NCBI GenBank assembly: GCA_002007465.1
Contig: LNAC01000031.1
Coordinates: forward strand, 129,750 to 193,749
Origin: Ailurus styani
Taxonomy: Eukaryota; Chordata; Mammalia; Carnivora; Ailuridae
Length of the DNA: 64,000 nt
Reading direction: 5' to 3'
Part shown: piece by piece, positions 1 through 10,794 of the stretch
Layout: every line of letters begins with the position of its first letter
How positions within the stretch are numbered: position 1 is the stretch's first letter
Notes under the pieces: generated by a model
Seen by the model: the letters and a program-made list of their open reading frames with translations, nothing else
What the model was told of the DNA's origin: nothing
The model's database searches: none
Program-made: the position numbers and the translations under genes

Positions 1-286
1 TATGCCCAGTCTCTTTGACAAGGTTGTGGGGAGAAGGAGGATATTCAATTTGATGTGAAAGCCTTAAGATAAGTTCATTTAAAAAAATCTGTATTTATTA
101 ACATTCACTTTTAAGATTTACTTATTTACATTGAGAGAGAANGTTATGCCCAGTCTCTTTGACAAGGTTGTGGGGAGAAGGAGGATATTCAATTTGATGT
201 GAAATCCTTAAGATAAGTTCATTTAAAAAAAATCTGTATTTATTAACATTCACTTTTAAGATTTACTTATTTACATTGAGAGAGAA
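1..286. repeat. Direct duplication around a single-N joint
   Basis: Bases 1-141 recur at 145-286 with one substitution (GAAAGCC versus GAAATCC) and one extra A in an A-run. They are separated by N at 142 plus two bases. The second copy runs on into the SINE at 258, so the first copy ends inside the same SINE tail. This is best read as two overlapping contig ends, or two alleles, that were not merged, rather than a biological tandem repeat. Confidence 0.85.
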
Positions 287-463
287 AGCAAGCAAGAGAG
301 CGCACATGGCAGGGAGGGGGAGAGAGGGAAGAGAGACTCGTAAGCAGACTCCACGCTAAATGCTGAGCCCAACATGGGTCTTGATCCCATGACCCTGAGA
401 TCCCCAAGACCTGAGCTGAAACCAAAAGCCAGGCACTAACCAACTGCACCACTCAGGCACCCT
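258..463 (-). mobile_element. CAN-SINE (tRNA-Lys-derived)
   Basis: The + strand reads the element backwards: tail TTTAAGATTTACTTATTTA, GA-rich block, then the tRNA-like head ending ACTCAGGCACCCT. A 16-bp target-site duplication, TAACATTCACTTTTAA, lies at 244-259 and 468-483, so the insertion is complete at both ends. Confidence 0.93.
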
Positions 464-483
464 ATAATAACATTCACTTTTAA

Positions 484-1079
484 AGAAGTTTATCTTGGAA
501 TATGTTCTTAAGTAATATAAGAAGATACATTCAGTCTACCATTTCTTGCATGATAGTAAATCATCCTCAAGTGGGTTTTGTACTTCAGCCCAATTTAATA
601 TCTTCAAAGTACAAAGACCGTTATCCCCCTACAGGTATGTTTAATTACAGAATGGGTTGACCACCCAAATATGGGTACAATGGTACAGGATATATAGAAA
701 TTAGGTTTCATAATGAGAAAACAAGAGGAGAGGGAAAACATAAGAGTTTTATGGGATACATGTTAAGTACTCCAATCATCCATAATCTGAGGACACACCC
801 AACACGGTTTTTGTCAGTCTCACTTTTGGAAGCCATAGGATTTGTGTCATTCTTACAGGAGTGGCTACAGAGGAGGTTATTTATCCACTTCTGGTTGCTA
901 TAGATGGTCTCTCATACCCATAGTTTTCCTCTTAAACCAGTCCAACAATAGTGGACAAAATATAAAGCAGTACGTTGATAAAGGCAATGCTTTCCTTCTA
1001 GCAAAGGAAAGTGATAATGGTAATAGTAAATTAAGTATTTTTATTTTCTAGAAGATTGCCAAGTATGATATACCATAAC
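484..1079. other. Unique sequence, nothing recognised
   Basis: AT-rich single-copy DNA. A 69-codon open frame at 842-1051 has no recognisable domain, signal or splice context and is within chance expectation. I see no repeat family here. Confidence 0.5.
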
Positions 1080-1225
1080 CCAATAAACATATGAGCTAGA
1101 TACTGTTATTATTGCTATTTTAAAGGTGAGTAAACTATTAGAGAAGTTAAATAATTTACCGAACATCATAGAGCAACTGTGGTGCCAGGAATGGAACAGA
1201 GACAATCTGACTCACATGTCCACAT
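1080..1225 (-). repeat. MIR SINE remnant
   Basis: The order of blocks matches the reverse complement of MIR: a TACTGTTATTATTGCTATTTT core, a GAGTAAACT...AGAGAAGTTAAATAATTTACC block, then a degraded gene-proximal part ending near CAATCTGACTC. It is old, with many substitutions and no flanking duplication. Confidence 0.6.
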
Positions 1226-2269
1226 TCTTAAATTATGTTACTTACTTTCACATATGAACAGATGGCTACTAATATATTAAACTGAGTTATTTTATGCTTT
1301 ATTTCAAGAAGAATGAGGAACTCTTGGGTTCTTCTTCATTTTTTTTGATAAACTGAGTATAAGGCATTATATTCATGTATACTTGATCCATTTTCCAGGA
1401 AATTTAAGTTGTATAGTAACTCATCATTTATTTTTCAGCTGGATATGCTTTTATGGATGAGATGGTGACTAACTGGAAGTTAGAATTTTATTATTTTAAA
1501 GGGTTTAGTCAATCATTTAACAAATTTACAGACTCTTTTTTATGATTTATTATAGCGTTATTTATTACACAATAGGTTAATAAGATATTTTAAAACTTCT
1601 TGTTCAGAAACAAAGAAAAATGGTTGAATTAAACTTGTCAGCTTCTACCATTTTCTTTAAAATCATAGGAGAATGATCTTTTTTCTGTATTAAGTCAAAT
1701 TTTAAAAGCATTATTTAAAAGTACTCATTTGCAAATTAAAGCTAATTCACTACATTCATCAAAGCTACACTTACCTAAAATGATTTTCACTTGATTATGA
1801 ATATTATGATTAAATGAATCTTAGTATGCAAATATCACTTAAGTTCATTTACATGTTACTTAAATCACCAGCTCTTATAATCACAGTAGAGTTACTCAAA
1901 ATATAAAGACTTCTACCAAATAAAGATTAGAAATTACCATTAGGCAAACTGTATGGATAGAAGTAATTTTTAAATAGCCTACTTGTCCTCCTTGCTTTAA
2001 AATATCAAAATTAAATTTTATGATGGTTCTTTTCTCAAAAATGCAAGCATGGCATGGAAAATGTATATATTTGTAGAATTAAGACTATCTAAGTGTATCT
2101 ATGTAGGGTAAATAAAGGATTGTATGTAACATTAAAACTTAGTATCTTTACTAAAATGATGATGTTAATAATAGTAGTAACTGCAAAGAGAGTCATGACT
2201 TCTTTAAATTCAAAGTGGCTATAATTATTTCTTCATGAGATGGTATAAAGTGATAGTAAGAATTACAAT
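1226..2269. other. Unique AT-rich sequence
   Basis: No repeat family, RNA structure or credible coding frame recognised. Several short A/T runs only. Confidence 0.45.
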
Positions 2270-2468
2270 TTATGTATACTAAATATACCAGGTTTGGTGC
2301 TCAGCACCCTACATGAATTATGTCACCATATAGTCACTAAAGGTCTTTGTGTCTAGTGCTATTACGGTCTCCCATTAATCATATTAGTGAAGTTTGGCTT
2401 TGAAAGTAACTTTTACAGAATTACCTTAGGAAGGGGCTAAACAGAAGTCTGACTTTACAGTCTGTGCT
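2270..2468 (-). repeat. Probable MIR/L2-type remnant
   Basis: ACCAGGTTTGGTGCTCAGCACCCTACATGAATTATGTCACC resembles, at low identity, the reverse MIR block around 'caggcactgttctaagcgctttacat'. The later part, ending AGAAGTCTGACTTTACAG, fits the MIR tail end. Identity is low and the family is not secure. Confidence 0.4.
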
Positions 2469-2471
2469 CAT

Positions 2472-2569
2472 GGGGTACCTGGCTGGCTGAGTTGGTAGAG
2501 CATGCAACTCTTGATCTCATTGTGTGAGTTCAAGCCCCAGGTTGCGTGGAGAGCTCACTTAAAAAATAC
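2472..2569 (+). mobile_element. Short CAN-SINE variant with tRNA-Lys-like head
   Basis: It starts GGGGTACCTGGCTGGCTGAG and includes a CAACTCTTGATCTCA anticodon-arm region and a B-box-like GAGTTCAAGCCCC. It ends AGCTCACTTAAAAAATA without the long CT-rich body of the common SINEs here. It represents a different, shorter subfamily, as does the copy at 32330-32446. Confidence 0.8.
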
Positions 2570-2581
2570 AGGGCTAATACT

Positions 2582-2782
2582 GGGGTACCTAGGTGGCTCA
2601 GTCAGTTAATCATCTACCTTCAGCTCAGGTCATGATCCCAGAGTCCCAGGATCAAGTCCCACATTGGGCTCCCTGCTTAGCCAGGAGTCTGCTTCTCCCT
2701 CTGCCCTTCACCCTGCTTATGCTCTCTCTTGTTCACTCACTCTCTCTCTCTCTCTCTCAAATAAAATCTTTTTTAAAAATAC
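2582..2782 (+). mobile_element. CAN-SINE
   Basis: Head GGGGTACCTAGGTGGCTCAG, complete body, a (TC)n run at 2736-2758 and tail AAATAAAATC. It sits only 12 bases after the short SINE variant. No clean flanking duplication can be assigned because both neighbouring tails are A-rich. Confidence 0.9.
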
Positions 2783-3060
2783 AGTAATAAAGTATGCACT
2801 CATAATCTCTGTGCTTTGTTTCTAGCACAGAGAACAGTAACCAAAAAATTCAGAAACACAACTTTTTTATCCATATCTATTAAAGTTATTTTTGTGAAAA
2901 TTCAAGAGTATCTTTATTCTGATGCCCAATTAGGATCCATGAGGATTCTGATAGTTTAAGTGTACTTGTAAAAATGAAAATAAATTTTAGTAATAGTGTA
3001 CCCCTTTTTACTTGAAGTCTTTGCTCAATAGAATACTATTAACAGTGGGTTTTATAATAT
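2783..3060. other. Unique sequence
   Basis: AT-rich DNA between a SINE and the N joint at 3129; nothing recognised. Confidence 0.4.
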
Positions 3061-3191
3061 GAGACATCAAATATATAATTTTATCAGTGATGTAATCACA
3101 AAATTTTAACTAATATCTGACTTTAAGCNGAGACATCAAATATATAATTTTATCAGTGATGTAATCACAAAATTTTAACTAATATCTGACT
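3061..3191. repeat. Direct duplication around a single-N joint
   Basis: The 62-base stretch from GAGACATCAAATATATAA at 3061 is repeated from 3130, with N at 3129. The first copy continues TTAAGC while the second continues AAGCCT, so the copies diverge only at the joint. This is the same pattern as at 142, 4572 and 14484. Confidence 0.85.
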
Positions 3192-4056
3192 AAGCCTACT
3201 TCATGTGTTCTAGGTGTTCTCCAACTATATAAAACAGAAAACTTTGTGAATGTCTAAATTTATAAAACAGCTACGTTAGGATGTGATTACATGAAATTCC
3301 AAAGTATTTCTCATTTCATAAGAATATTCACTCAAAAGTCTCTGTAAATGTTCAGTTTTCTAAGAAAAATTTGCAATACACTATGAGTTATAGAAAATAG
3401 TTTTCAATCATCTTTTCAAGCATGCATCTATTGGTTAAACCTATGTAAACCTGATTTCTAAAAAAATCACAATGCTAACCTGAAAAAAATGTCTGACACA
3501 TTGTGTTAGATTTAAAAATGCTGTTGCTCCATTTTGTTAGTGGAAGAGGAGAGGGTAGTCTGTCTTCCAGAGGACCCAACCTTGCCCATACAGCACTCAA
3601 TTTCTTTAAGTAGTCTCCTTATAGAACAGAAGCAGGACTAAATGCATCAAAGTACATTTGACGTGTTTACCTATTATCAGGCTTATTTCCCAAAACAGGA
3701 AAATCTCAAGTTTTGAAATGGTGCAATTTAAAGTGTTGCAATTGCTTTTCAAGCACTTCCCACTACCTATACCCTACTCCTGTCTGTAACAGTCTTTTAT
3801 TTAAAAATGAGATGTAACATTTGAAAGTGTCATTTTGTAGGTTCAGTGTAAACCTTTATTGATTTCTTTAGTTCACCTTTTGTGCCTTCCCAAGTGAGAG
3901 AGGAAAAAAAATCTGTTATTTTTACATCATCAAAAAACAGAAAAATCATGTTGAACTCCAGCTGGACTTAATAGACACTGAATAGGTCTTTCAAAAGCAA
4001 AATGAATTCCTCTTGAGTTCAACCTTAGGGAAAACAGCTAATGATATTTCTCACAT
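3192..4056. other. Unique AT-rich sequence
   Basis: No gene, repeat or RNA recognised. The stretch around 3510-3610 is slightly more GC-rich but has no sustained open frame. Confidence 0.45.
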
Positions 4057-4072
4057 AAAAAACTTTAACAAA

Positions 4073-4283
4073 TCATAAGAGGCTCTTAACTATAGGAAAC
4101 AAAACTGAGGGTTGCTAAAGGGGACGTGGTAAGGGGATAGGATAATTGGGTGATAGATATTAAGGAAGGGACTTGAACTAATGAGTACTGGGTGTTATAT
4201 GCAACTGATGAATCACTAAATTCTACCTCTGAAACTAGTAATATATGTTAACTAAACTGAATTTAAGTTAAAAAAATTTTAAA
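4073..4283 (+). mobile_element. Carnivore L1, 3' end (first copy)
   Basis: Contains the carnivore L1 terminal signature: GAGGCTCTTAACTATAGGAAAC, ACTGAGGGTTGCTAAAGGGG, TGGGTGTTATATGCAACTGATG and TGAATTTAAGTTAAAAAAA. Only the last roughly 210 bases are present, so the element is strongly 5'-truncated and has no coding part. Confidence 0.85.
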
Positions 4284-4454
4284 GAACTAAGATTTTGAAA
4301 GTTCTTCACCTTGAATATTTGGAAGCTCTTATTGTGATTAAGAATAGTAATAAGGATAATGAATGCAAAAGGATGAATAATGATAAAACAATTATTACAA
4401 TTCTCTTAAGTAGAATGTGGAAATAAAAGCAAACCTGCATTAAAGAAAATACTA

Positions 4455-4571
4455 CCTTGCGAGGTATTGTGCAAAGCTATTTACATAAATGAATTCTTTT
4501 AAACTTCACCAAATCCCTGTAGGTAGATATTGTTGTCCTAATTTAACAGATAATAAAACTTAGACTATAAA
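4455..4571 (-). repeat. MIR remnant (first copy)
   Basis: AGGTATTGTGCAAAGCTATTTACATAAATG followed by CACCAAATCCCTGTAGGTAGATATTGTTGTCC and AACAGATAATAAAACTTAGA corresponds to reversed MIR blocks. It is cut at the N joint; the second copy continues further. Confidence 0.6.
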
Positions 4572-4590
4572 NAAAAAAAACTTTAACAAA

Positions 4591-4801
4591 TCATAAGAGG
4601 CTCTTAACTATAGGAAACAAAACTGAGGGTTGCTAAAGGGGACGTGGTAAGGGGATAGGATAATTGGGTGATAGATATTAAGGAAGGGACTTGAACTAAT
4701 GAGTACTGGGTGTTATATGCAACTGATGAATCACTAAATTCTACCTCTGAAACTAGTAATATATGTTAACTAAACTGAATTTAAGTTAAAAAAATTTTAA
4801 A
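4591..4801 (+). mobile_element. Carnivore L1, 3' end (second copy, joint duplicate)
   Basis: Same 3' end as at 4073-4283, shifted by 518 bases. It should be counted as one insertion if the duplication is an assembly effect. Confidence 0.85.
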
Positions 4802-4972
4802 GAACTAAGATTTTGAAAGTTCTTCACCTTGAATATTTGGAAGCTCTTATTGTGATTAAGAATAGTAATAAGGATAATGAATGCAAAAGGATGAATAATG
4901 ATAAAACAATTATTACAATTCTCTTAAGTAGAATGTGGAAATAAAAGCAAACCTGCATTAAAGAAAATACTA

Positions 4973-5110
4973 CCTTGCTAGGTATTGTGCAAAGCTATTT
5001 ACATAAATGAATTCTTTTAAACTTCACCAAATCCCTATAGGTAGATATTGTTGTCCTAATTTAACAGATAATAAAACTTAGACTATAAAAAGTCAAGCAA
5101 CTTAATTTCC
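4973..5110 (-). repeat. MIR remnant (second copy)
   Basis: Repeat of 4455-4571 that extends past the joint through AAAAGTCAAGCAACTTAATTTCC, the MIR block resembling 'gaggttaagtaacttgcc'. Confidence 0.6.
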
Positions 5111-5212
5111 TCTTAAATATGTACTGTTCGGCACCTGTATTTATGTGTTCACCTCTATAGCAGTGAACTGAACAGCACAAATTCCCTTGTAACGGAGATT
5201 ACATTCTGGTTG

Positions 5213-5215
<3 letters not shown>

Positions 5216-5262
<47 letters not shown>
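5216..5262. repeat. (CA)n microsatellite
   Basis: About 23 uninterrupted CA units inside the L2 remnant. Confidence 0.97.
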
Positions 5263-5268
<6 letters not shown>

Positions 5269-5452
5269 ACAGATTAAAAATACAAAAAAAGTCCGTTGAA
5301 ATTCTAATTTTAGATAAACAACGAATAAATTTTAGTGTAAGAGTATCCCAAATATTGCATGGTTAAAAGATGGTCCCACATATTGTATTTTAATTATATG
5401 TATGTTCCTTTATTGTGTATTAAAATGCACCATTAAATGTGACATTCTAAGT

Positions 5453-5453
5453 N
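5453..5453. other. Single-N assembly joint without long duplication
   Basis: N lies between ...CATTCTAAGT and AATGTGAATATGG. Unlike the other four joints, only a 7-base match (AATGTGA at 5436-5442 and 5454-5460) is visible around it. Confidence 0.8.
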
Positions 5454-5830
5454 AATGTGAATATGGAAAGGCAGTATTTAGAAATACTTATATATGAAAC
5501 TCAGATTTAACAGAAATCCTTTTTTTATCTGATGATCTTAACACACACATAGAAACTATATTGCTATTTCGGATCACGTCAAATGTTATGGAGAAAAATA
5601 TATCAGGGACTCAGAATAGGAAACAAGAGGGAGATGTTTAAAAAGGTAGTTAGGGACTTCTATACTGAGAAGGTAACATTTGAGCAAAGATCTGAAGGAA
5701 ATGATAGAGCAAGCCAAGATAGGTCTAGAAAAAACTTTCCAGGCAGAGGAAATGACAGATGCAAAATATTAAGACAGGACTGTATCAGTTTACATGAGGA
5801 TGAGTGACAGAAAGCAACATGATAATTAGG

Positions 5831-8074
5831 CTACAGGAATAGTAACTACTACTTGGGACTCAAGTGGATTTTTTGCTAGACTTCTCAAGCATCACTATTG
5901 ATAGATACATATGCAGATACAAATCCACTTGTTTCATCAAACTTTCTAAGAGCTAGTTGCAAGCCATGCTGATTATCAGGCAATACACATAATTGTTTAT
6001 GTAGGAAAAGAACCAACGAACAAATAATTCATGTGGCTAGCCTATATTCTATCAGGTATTAGTGTCAGATCTATATATACAATTTAATGTTCTAAAAAGT
6101 TATTACAAAGATCGACATGTAAATCACATCTATAAATTCTCTACTTCCAAAAACTTTAAAATTTTCCACTGCACGCTTACATTATACAGTAACTCTTTAC
6201 CTTACCTTAAAGCAGGAAAGGGTTTATGACACTATATACTTTATTACTAAGTTTTCCTTCCTCCATTTCAAGAACCTTGTTTCAAGAACATCTGCTATTT
6301 TCAGTGACACACACACACAAAAAAAATCAACCCTGAATACAGCAATTGATATAAGCTTGAGTGCCCATTTAGAAACAAAATTCTAATTGAATGTAGCTAA
6401 TACCTTCATGGAAAAAGTATGCCTCCCACTAAAACATACTGTGCACTACCAGCACAGTACATGATTTATGAAAATGAAATTTTAATTATCTATTGACATG
6501 CTATTGAAATCTTCTGAAATCCAGAATCAAAACCTCAATACTTATTTACTTAATAGAGTATTATTGGAAAGTCCTCCATGACCTCCCTAGTACATGGTCA
6601 AACAGAGAACAAGAAGTAAAACATAGGAAGGAGATCCTACCCTATTAGAAGAGACATAGACAGCAACAATTTATTCATAAAAAAACACTAATCCTTATAA
6701 ATAACCCTATTGCACAGAAACACATCCTGTAATGACCTAAAACAACTAGAGGACTGACTTACGTGACTTATTCGAAGCTTTAAGCTACTTCCTGTAGAAT
6801 TTAGCTAATTAGATCACTGAAATTTCATCTTAGTTTTAGTGATGCTAATGTATTGATGTATCTATTTTCCACTATGATTTTTCATATGGAACCTTCTAAG
6901 AAAATTAGTTTATATATTCCAGACATATATAACTTCGATAAACTATGTAAATTATATGCAGTCTTCTTAAAATATCCTACACCTTTCATGAATATACAGA
7001 GAATAAAAGTTAGTTACCATAAATATTAAGTTATTTAATGAAATCCTGAAATATTTTTAACTTCCTACATACAGTTTTAATGTGATTGGACCTATCCAAG
7101 CACCAAACAGTAATTCCTATTACTGATTTCCATCCTGAGGTTACATATTATGGGAGTAGTTCAAGGACAGATTTAGATATGACACTTTCTTGAGAGTGCC
7201 AGACATGAATCTTAGGCATGCAGTTTTCATTATAATCTTGACAAAATTTTGTTATCCTGAAAAATTACAAAGAGGTCAAGGGTAACAATTAGGAAATTAT
7301 GGAGGTTTTAGCACTTAAATTTTTTAGTTTAGTAAGAGTATTTTAGTATATGTGCTGTAGTGAGCACAATAAAAGAATATTTTAAAGGGACATGTCTGTG
7401 ACAATAGGAAGTCAATGCTATAATTAAATAACAAAAATATACTAATTTCAAGTTGTTTTGATGCCCTCTAACCCTTACGAAATTTTTAAATAACTCAGTT
7501 AATCCAGCAGCTTTTTAATTCTTGGAATACAAATAGCAACATATTCCAGGTAAGTGGTCAGGTGGCTATTTGCTAAATGACTGAACTGGTTTGATTTAAA
7601 GTAGTCAGTAAGCTGTAAAATCACAGGAGGTAACTAGACATATGAACTTGTGAAACACATTGGTCATGTAGCAGCAGGTCTCCTCAGCACTTTCAGTGTG
7701 TGCATGTAGTCTGGGGACTTGGGGAAAAAAAAAAAAGGCCTTTTTCCCCCCCCAAATAAAGAAGTGTACTTGCAAAAAAAAAAAATGTACAGAACCATGA
7801 GAGATAAGAATAAACGGAGCATCTCTATTCTTTTGAATCCATTAATGTGTTCAATTATTAGGAAAATTCTTTAAGTAATGCGAATCTACAACAGTTTTCC
7901 TTCTATTTTGATCTTTTTTTCATGGCTATTAGAAGACGGTTTCAAGCATACACAACAGAGTTCCATGGCCATCTATGTATTCTTCCTACAAGTTCTTGTT
8001 GAGTGCTTCCCATGGAGATAGACAGAAAAGAGGAATTTATCGTTTCTTGAAAGCATATAATTAAATTGATGCCT
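5831..8074. other. Unique AT-rich sequence with simple A/C runs
   Basis: No gene or repeat family recognised. A homopolymer cluster at 7722-7755 (about 12 A, then GGCC, T-run and C-run) and a second A-run near 7775 are low complexity. A short ACACACACAC run sits near 6307. Confidence 0.45.
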
Positions 8075-8092
8075 AAATTTAAATAGATGCTA

Positions 8093-8252
8093 CTGGGGGG
8101 TGGGAGGGTAGGGAGAGGGTGGATGGGTTATGGACATTGGGGAGGGTTTGTGCTTTGGTGAATGCTGTGAAAGATGTAAGCCTGATGATTCACAGACCGG
8201 TACCCCTTGGGCAAAGAATTAAAATAAATAAATATTAAATAAATAAATAAAT
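8093..8252 (+). mobile_element. Very short, young carnivore L1 3' end
   Basis: About 160 bases only: CTGGGGGGTGGGAGGGTAGG, GGTTTGTGCTTTGGTGAATGCTGTGAA, GATTCACAGACCGGTACCCC, then an AAATAAAT-type tail. It is flanked by a perfect 18-bp target-site duplication at 8075-8092 and 8253-8270. This is an intact, extremely 5'-truncated retrotransposition event. Confidence 0.92.
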
Positions 8253-8270
8253 AAATTTAAATAGATGCTA

Positions 8271-10794
8271 ATATCAAACAAGATATCTCTTTAAAGTTAT
8301 GAGAATCCATTAGTATACCTATGCATGTAGATGATACCCCTACGGCAAAGGAGACAGAAAGCTATCAATTTATGAGGGGAAAAAAAATCCTGTATTTCTC
8401 AATTTAAACAAGGGCCTGGCATTACTCTCACTTAAGTTTAACCTTAACATGTCATGTGAATTGAGAGCTCTAGCAGTCTGGGTCTAATCAATAAACAAAA
8501 TCACCCAGTAGGCTAACCAGGGAACGTTTCATATAAAGATTTATTAATTATGATTTAACAAGTATGTGCCTGTCTATCAAATGCCATTTTTTTAAAGACA
8601 AATTCTTAAGTAATGTGTTCATATGCAAATGATGGTTTAGAACAACATTCTACTGAGATTATTTCAAGAAGTATTATTTCAAGTGCCTCAGCATTGCTTG
8701 TTATGAGAAACAAAATATTCATATGGAAAGAGTATTTAGAGAAGAATCAGAAGAACTGGATTCAAGCTCTACCTTTGTTTTATTTCCTTGAGAGCTTCTC
8801 CACATCTCTAAATGTCTTACAGTTCTTCAACTTTAACATAAATTCCCCTCCCCATTCCCCAGAAACGTGATAAAAAGCAAACAAAAATGTGGGTAAAAGC
8901 ATTTGCAAAGCATATATTGTTAATAAAAGTGAGATTTCATTGCCAGCGTTGATTAAAGTGGTCACTTAAATATTCCACCAAATTAGGTCAATGTCTCAAA
9001 TCCTTCTGCTTCTCAAGTGACAACAAGAAGAGGATACTAAAACCAACAATTTCAGAAGGTGCCTTGCCTATGGATTGGTGAATGTTCTCCCGGCGCACCA
9101 TAGATCAGTTTCACACGGAAGAGACACAGATGCAACTCATGGGGATAAAGGACAAATGGCAGCAAGGAAGGGCTTGTGAGAGCAGTGCTCACAATGTGGA
9201 TCTGGCTCTGGTCTATTGAAGCATTTATGTGACCTTTAGCCAACTAGTCCACAAACCTGTTATTCTGTTTTGTTCAATGGGAAAGAGAAAAAATTGTAGT
9301 TCTGGGGCACATTAGTTATTGATACAGCATTATAGAATTCATTTGTTACTTAGCTCAGGCAGTGATCAACTTATGTCAGTAAACCTAAGGACTTATCATC
9401 TTAGTAATTTTTTTCTCCATCACTGCACAACCTATTAGAAGTACTAGATGGGTCATCCAAGTCACACATCCAATCAGTGCCAAAGTAGGAGAATTAGTCA
9501 TGTCATTGCAGCCAGCCAAGTTCTTCCTGCAGGCTAGTTTTTCAGGTGGTGTTACAATTTAATTTCATCAGTTGCTCTTGAGTATATCCTCTAAAGAAAA
9601 GCCTCGTTTTTACCTTTTTCGTATTTGTAATTTTTAAGTATTTGACATTTATCTCTTGCTCTCTTTGTCTTCATATTTAGAACTTACACTTCTTTTGTTA
9701 ATGCTATTATACTTATCTGGGTTTTTGTTACATTAGAATTCAGGTTACTTTTGTTTTAATTCATTTTAATCAATTCCCCGAGTTATTACAGGGAAAAAAA
9801 AATAAAACAGAGTAAGTTTCTTAAGTAAATTGTCAAAATTGTTCACAAGTTAATTGTTCACAAGTTTTAAACTTAAAGGAACTTCTGTCCAAAATGGTAA
9901 TTACTACTTTACCTTCTTTTTACCAGTGCAATTTAAAACATCATTTTGACAAAATTTAAAATAGAGAATATTTGAGACACCAAAGTGTTTCTCTGTAAGC
10001 TTTTTTTCCAATAGCCTCCAGGTTTCTAAAGTAAAATATACAGATTACTACAGATAAAGCCAAGGTCCTCCTTGAATCTACTTCTCTCTACTACCTTCCT
10101 CTTTCCTTTTCCCTCCATTCTTTCCTCAGAATTAATTATTACTACAACAAGTACCACATTGCACCTAAAATGTCAGTGTAGTATCAAACAAGATTATCCA
10201 CAATACCTGAAAAACTTATTAAGACACTTTTTTTTCCCCACATACCTATCTGAGTCAGGATGGATTTTCATTGTGTATGTCAACTTGAATGATGTACTGA
10301 AACAAATCAAGTTTAAAATACTATGAGAGCATCACTGTCCTCTAACAAGCCAGGCAAAATACAGAACAAGGGTTCTCAAAATCCTGTTCTCAAAAATTTT
10401 GTTTTGGAAAATGTCTTAAATCTTTTAGAAGTATTTTTTTATGTTAGCATGTGATGAGTGAATTTTACTATTTTAAAAGTCATAGTGTTTGGACAATTCT
10501 GATTTAAGGACATTGTTTTCATATATTGAGTGACGACCGAATCATCAGCTGCCTTCCTATAATTCTATGGATATGGATGCTACATGTGTTTTTTTCTTTT
10601 TTATCCCGGCAACTCAAGTTTTCCTGGGACACTCAACATCCAGATGATAGAAACATTTGATTAAACAATATTTAGTCTTGACAAGTAGGGATGCCTATTT
10701 TAGAGGTATTTGATTAGACTATATTTTAACTACACGATCGCTCTTGATTATCATTATTACCTACTTATGTTACTTATGATGATCTATGGACTTG
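8271..10794. other. Unique sequence
   Basis: AT-rich DNA without recognised repeats. Open frames of 60-85 codons at 8613-8870, 8780-8965 (-), 9052-9243 (-) and 10072-10326 overlap or oppose each other, lack splice or promoter context, and look like chance frames. Confidence 0.45.

Larger units (their letters stand above)
4057..5089. repeat. 515-bp direct duplication around a single-N joint
   Basis: Bases 4057-4571 recur at about 4575-5089, with N at 4572. I see only two substitutions (TTGCGAGG versus TTGCTAGG; CCCTGTAGG versus CCCTATAGG) and a different A-run length. Both halves contain the same L1 3' end followed by the same MIR-like segment. The near-identity and the N at the junction point to an unmerged allelic overlap. 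Confidence 0.88.
5140..5830 (-). repeat. LINE-2 remnant
   Basis: Read in reverse, CAGCACAAATTCCCTTGTAACGGAGATTACATTCTGGTTGGG is a diverged L2 3' end ('...agtgaacaagacagacaaggtccctgccctcatggagcttacattctag'). After the CA repeat, GGTAGTTAGGGACTTCT...GAGAAGGTAACATTTGAGC and TTTCCAGGCAGAGGAAATGACAG match the next L2 segment. The 74-codon open frame at 5583-5807 lies in this remnant in the antisense direction and is not a gene. Confidence 0.7.

Noticed and set aside
2472..2569. Possible functional tRNA-Lys gene
   Set aside because: The A- and B-box-like parts belong to a SINE head. The acceptor stem does not pair and the sequence runs into an A-rich SINE tail.
7722..7760. Palindrome-like A-run, GGCC, T-run as a terminator or hairpin
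   Set aside because: Eukaryotic AT-rich context with homopolymers of different lengths followed by a C-run; no transcription unit ends here.
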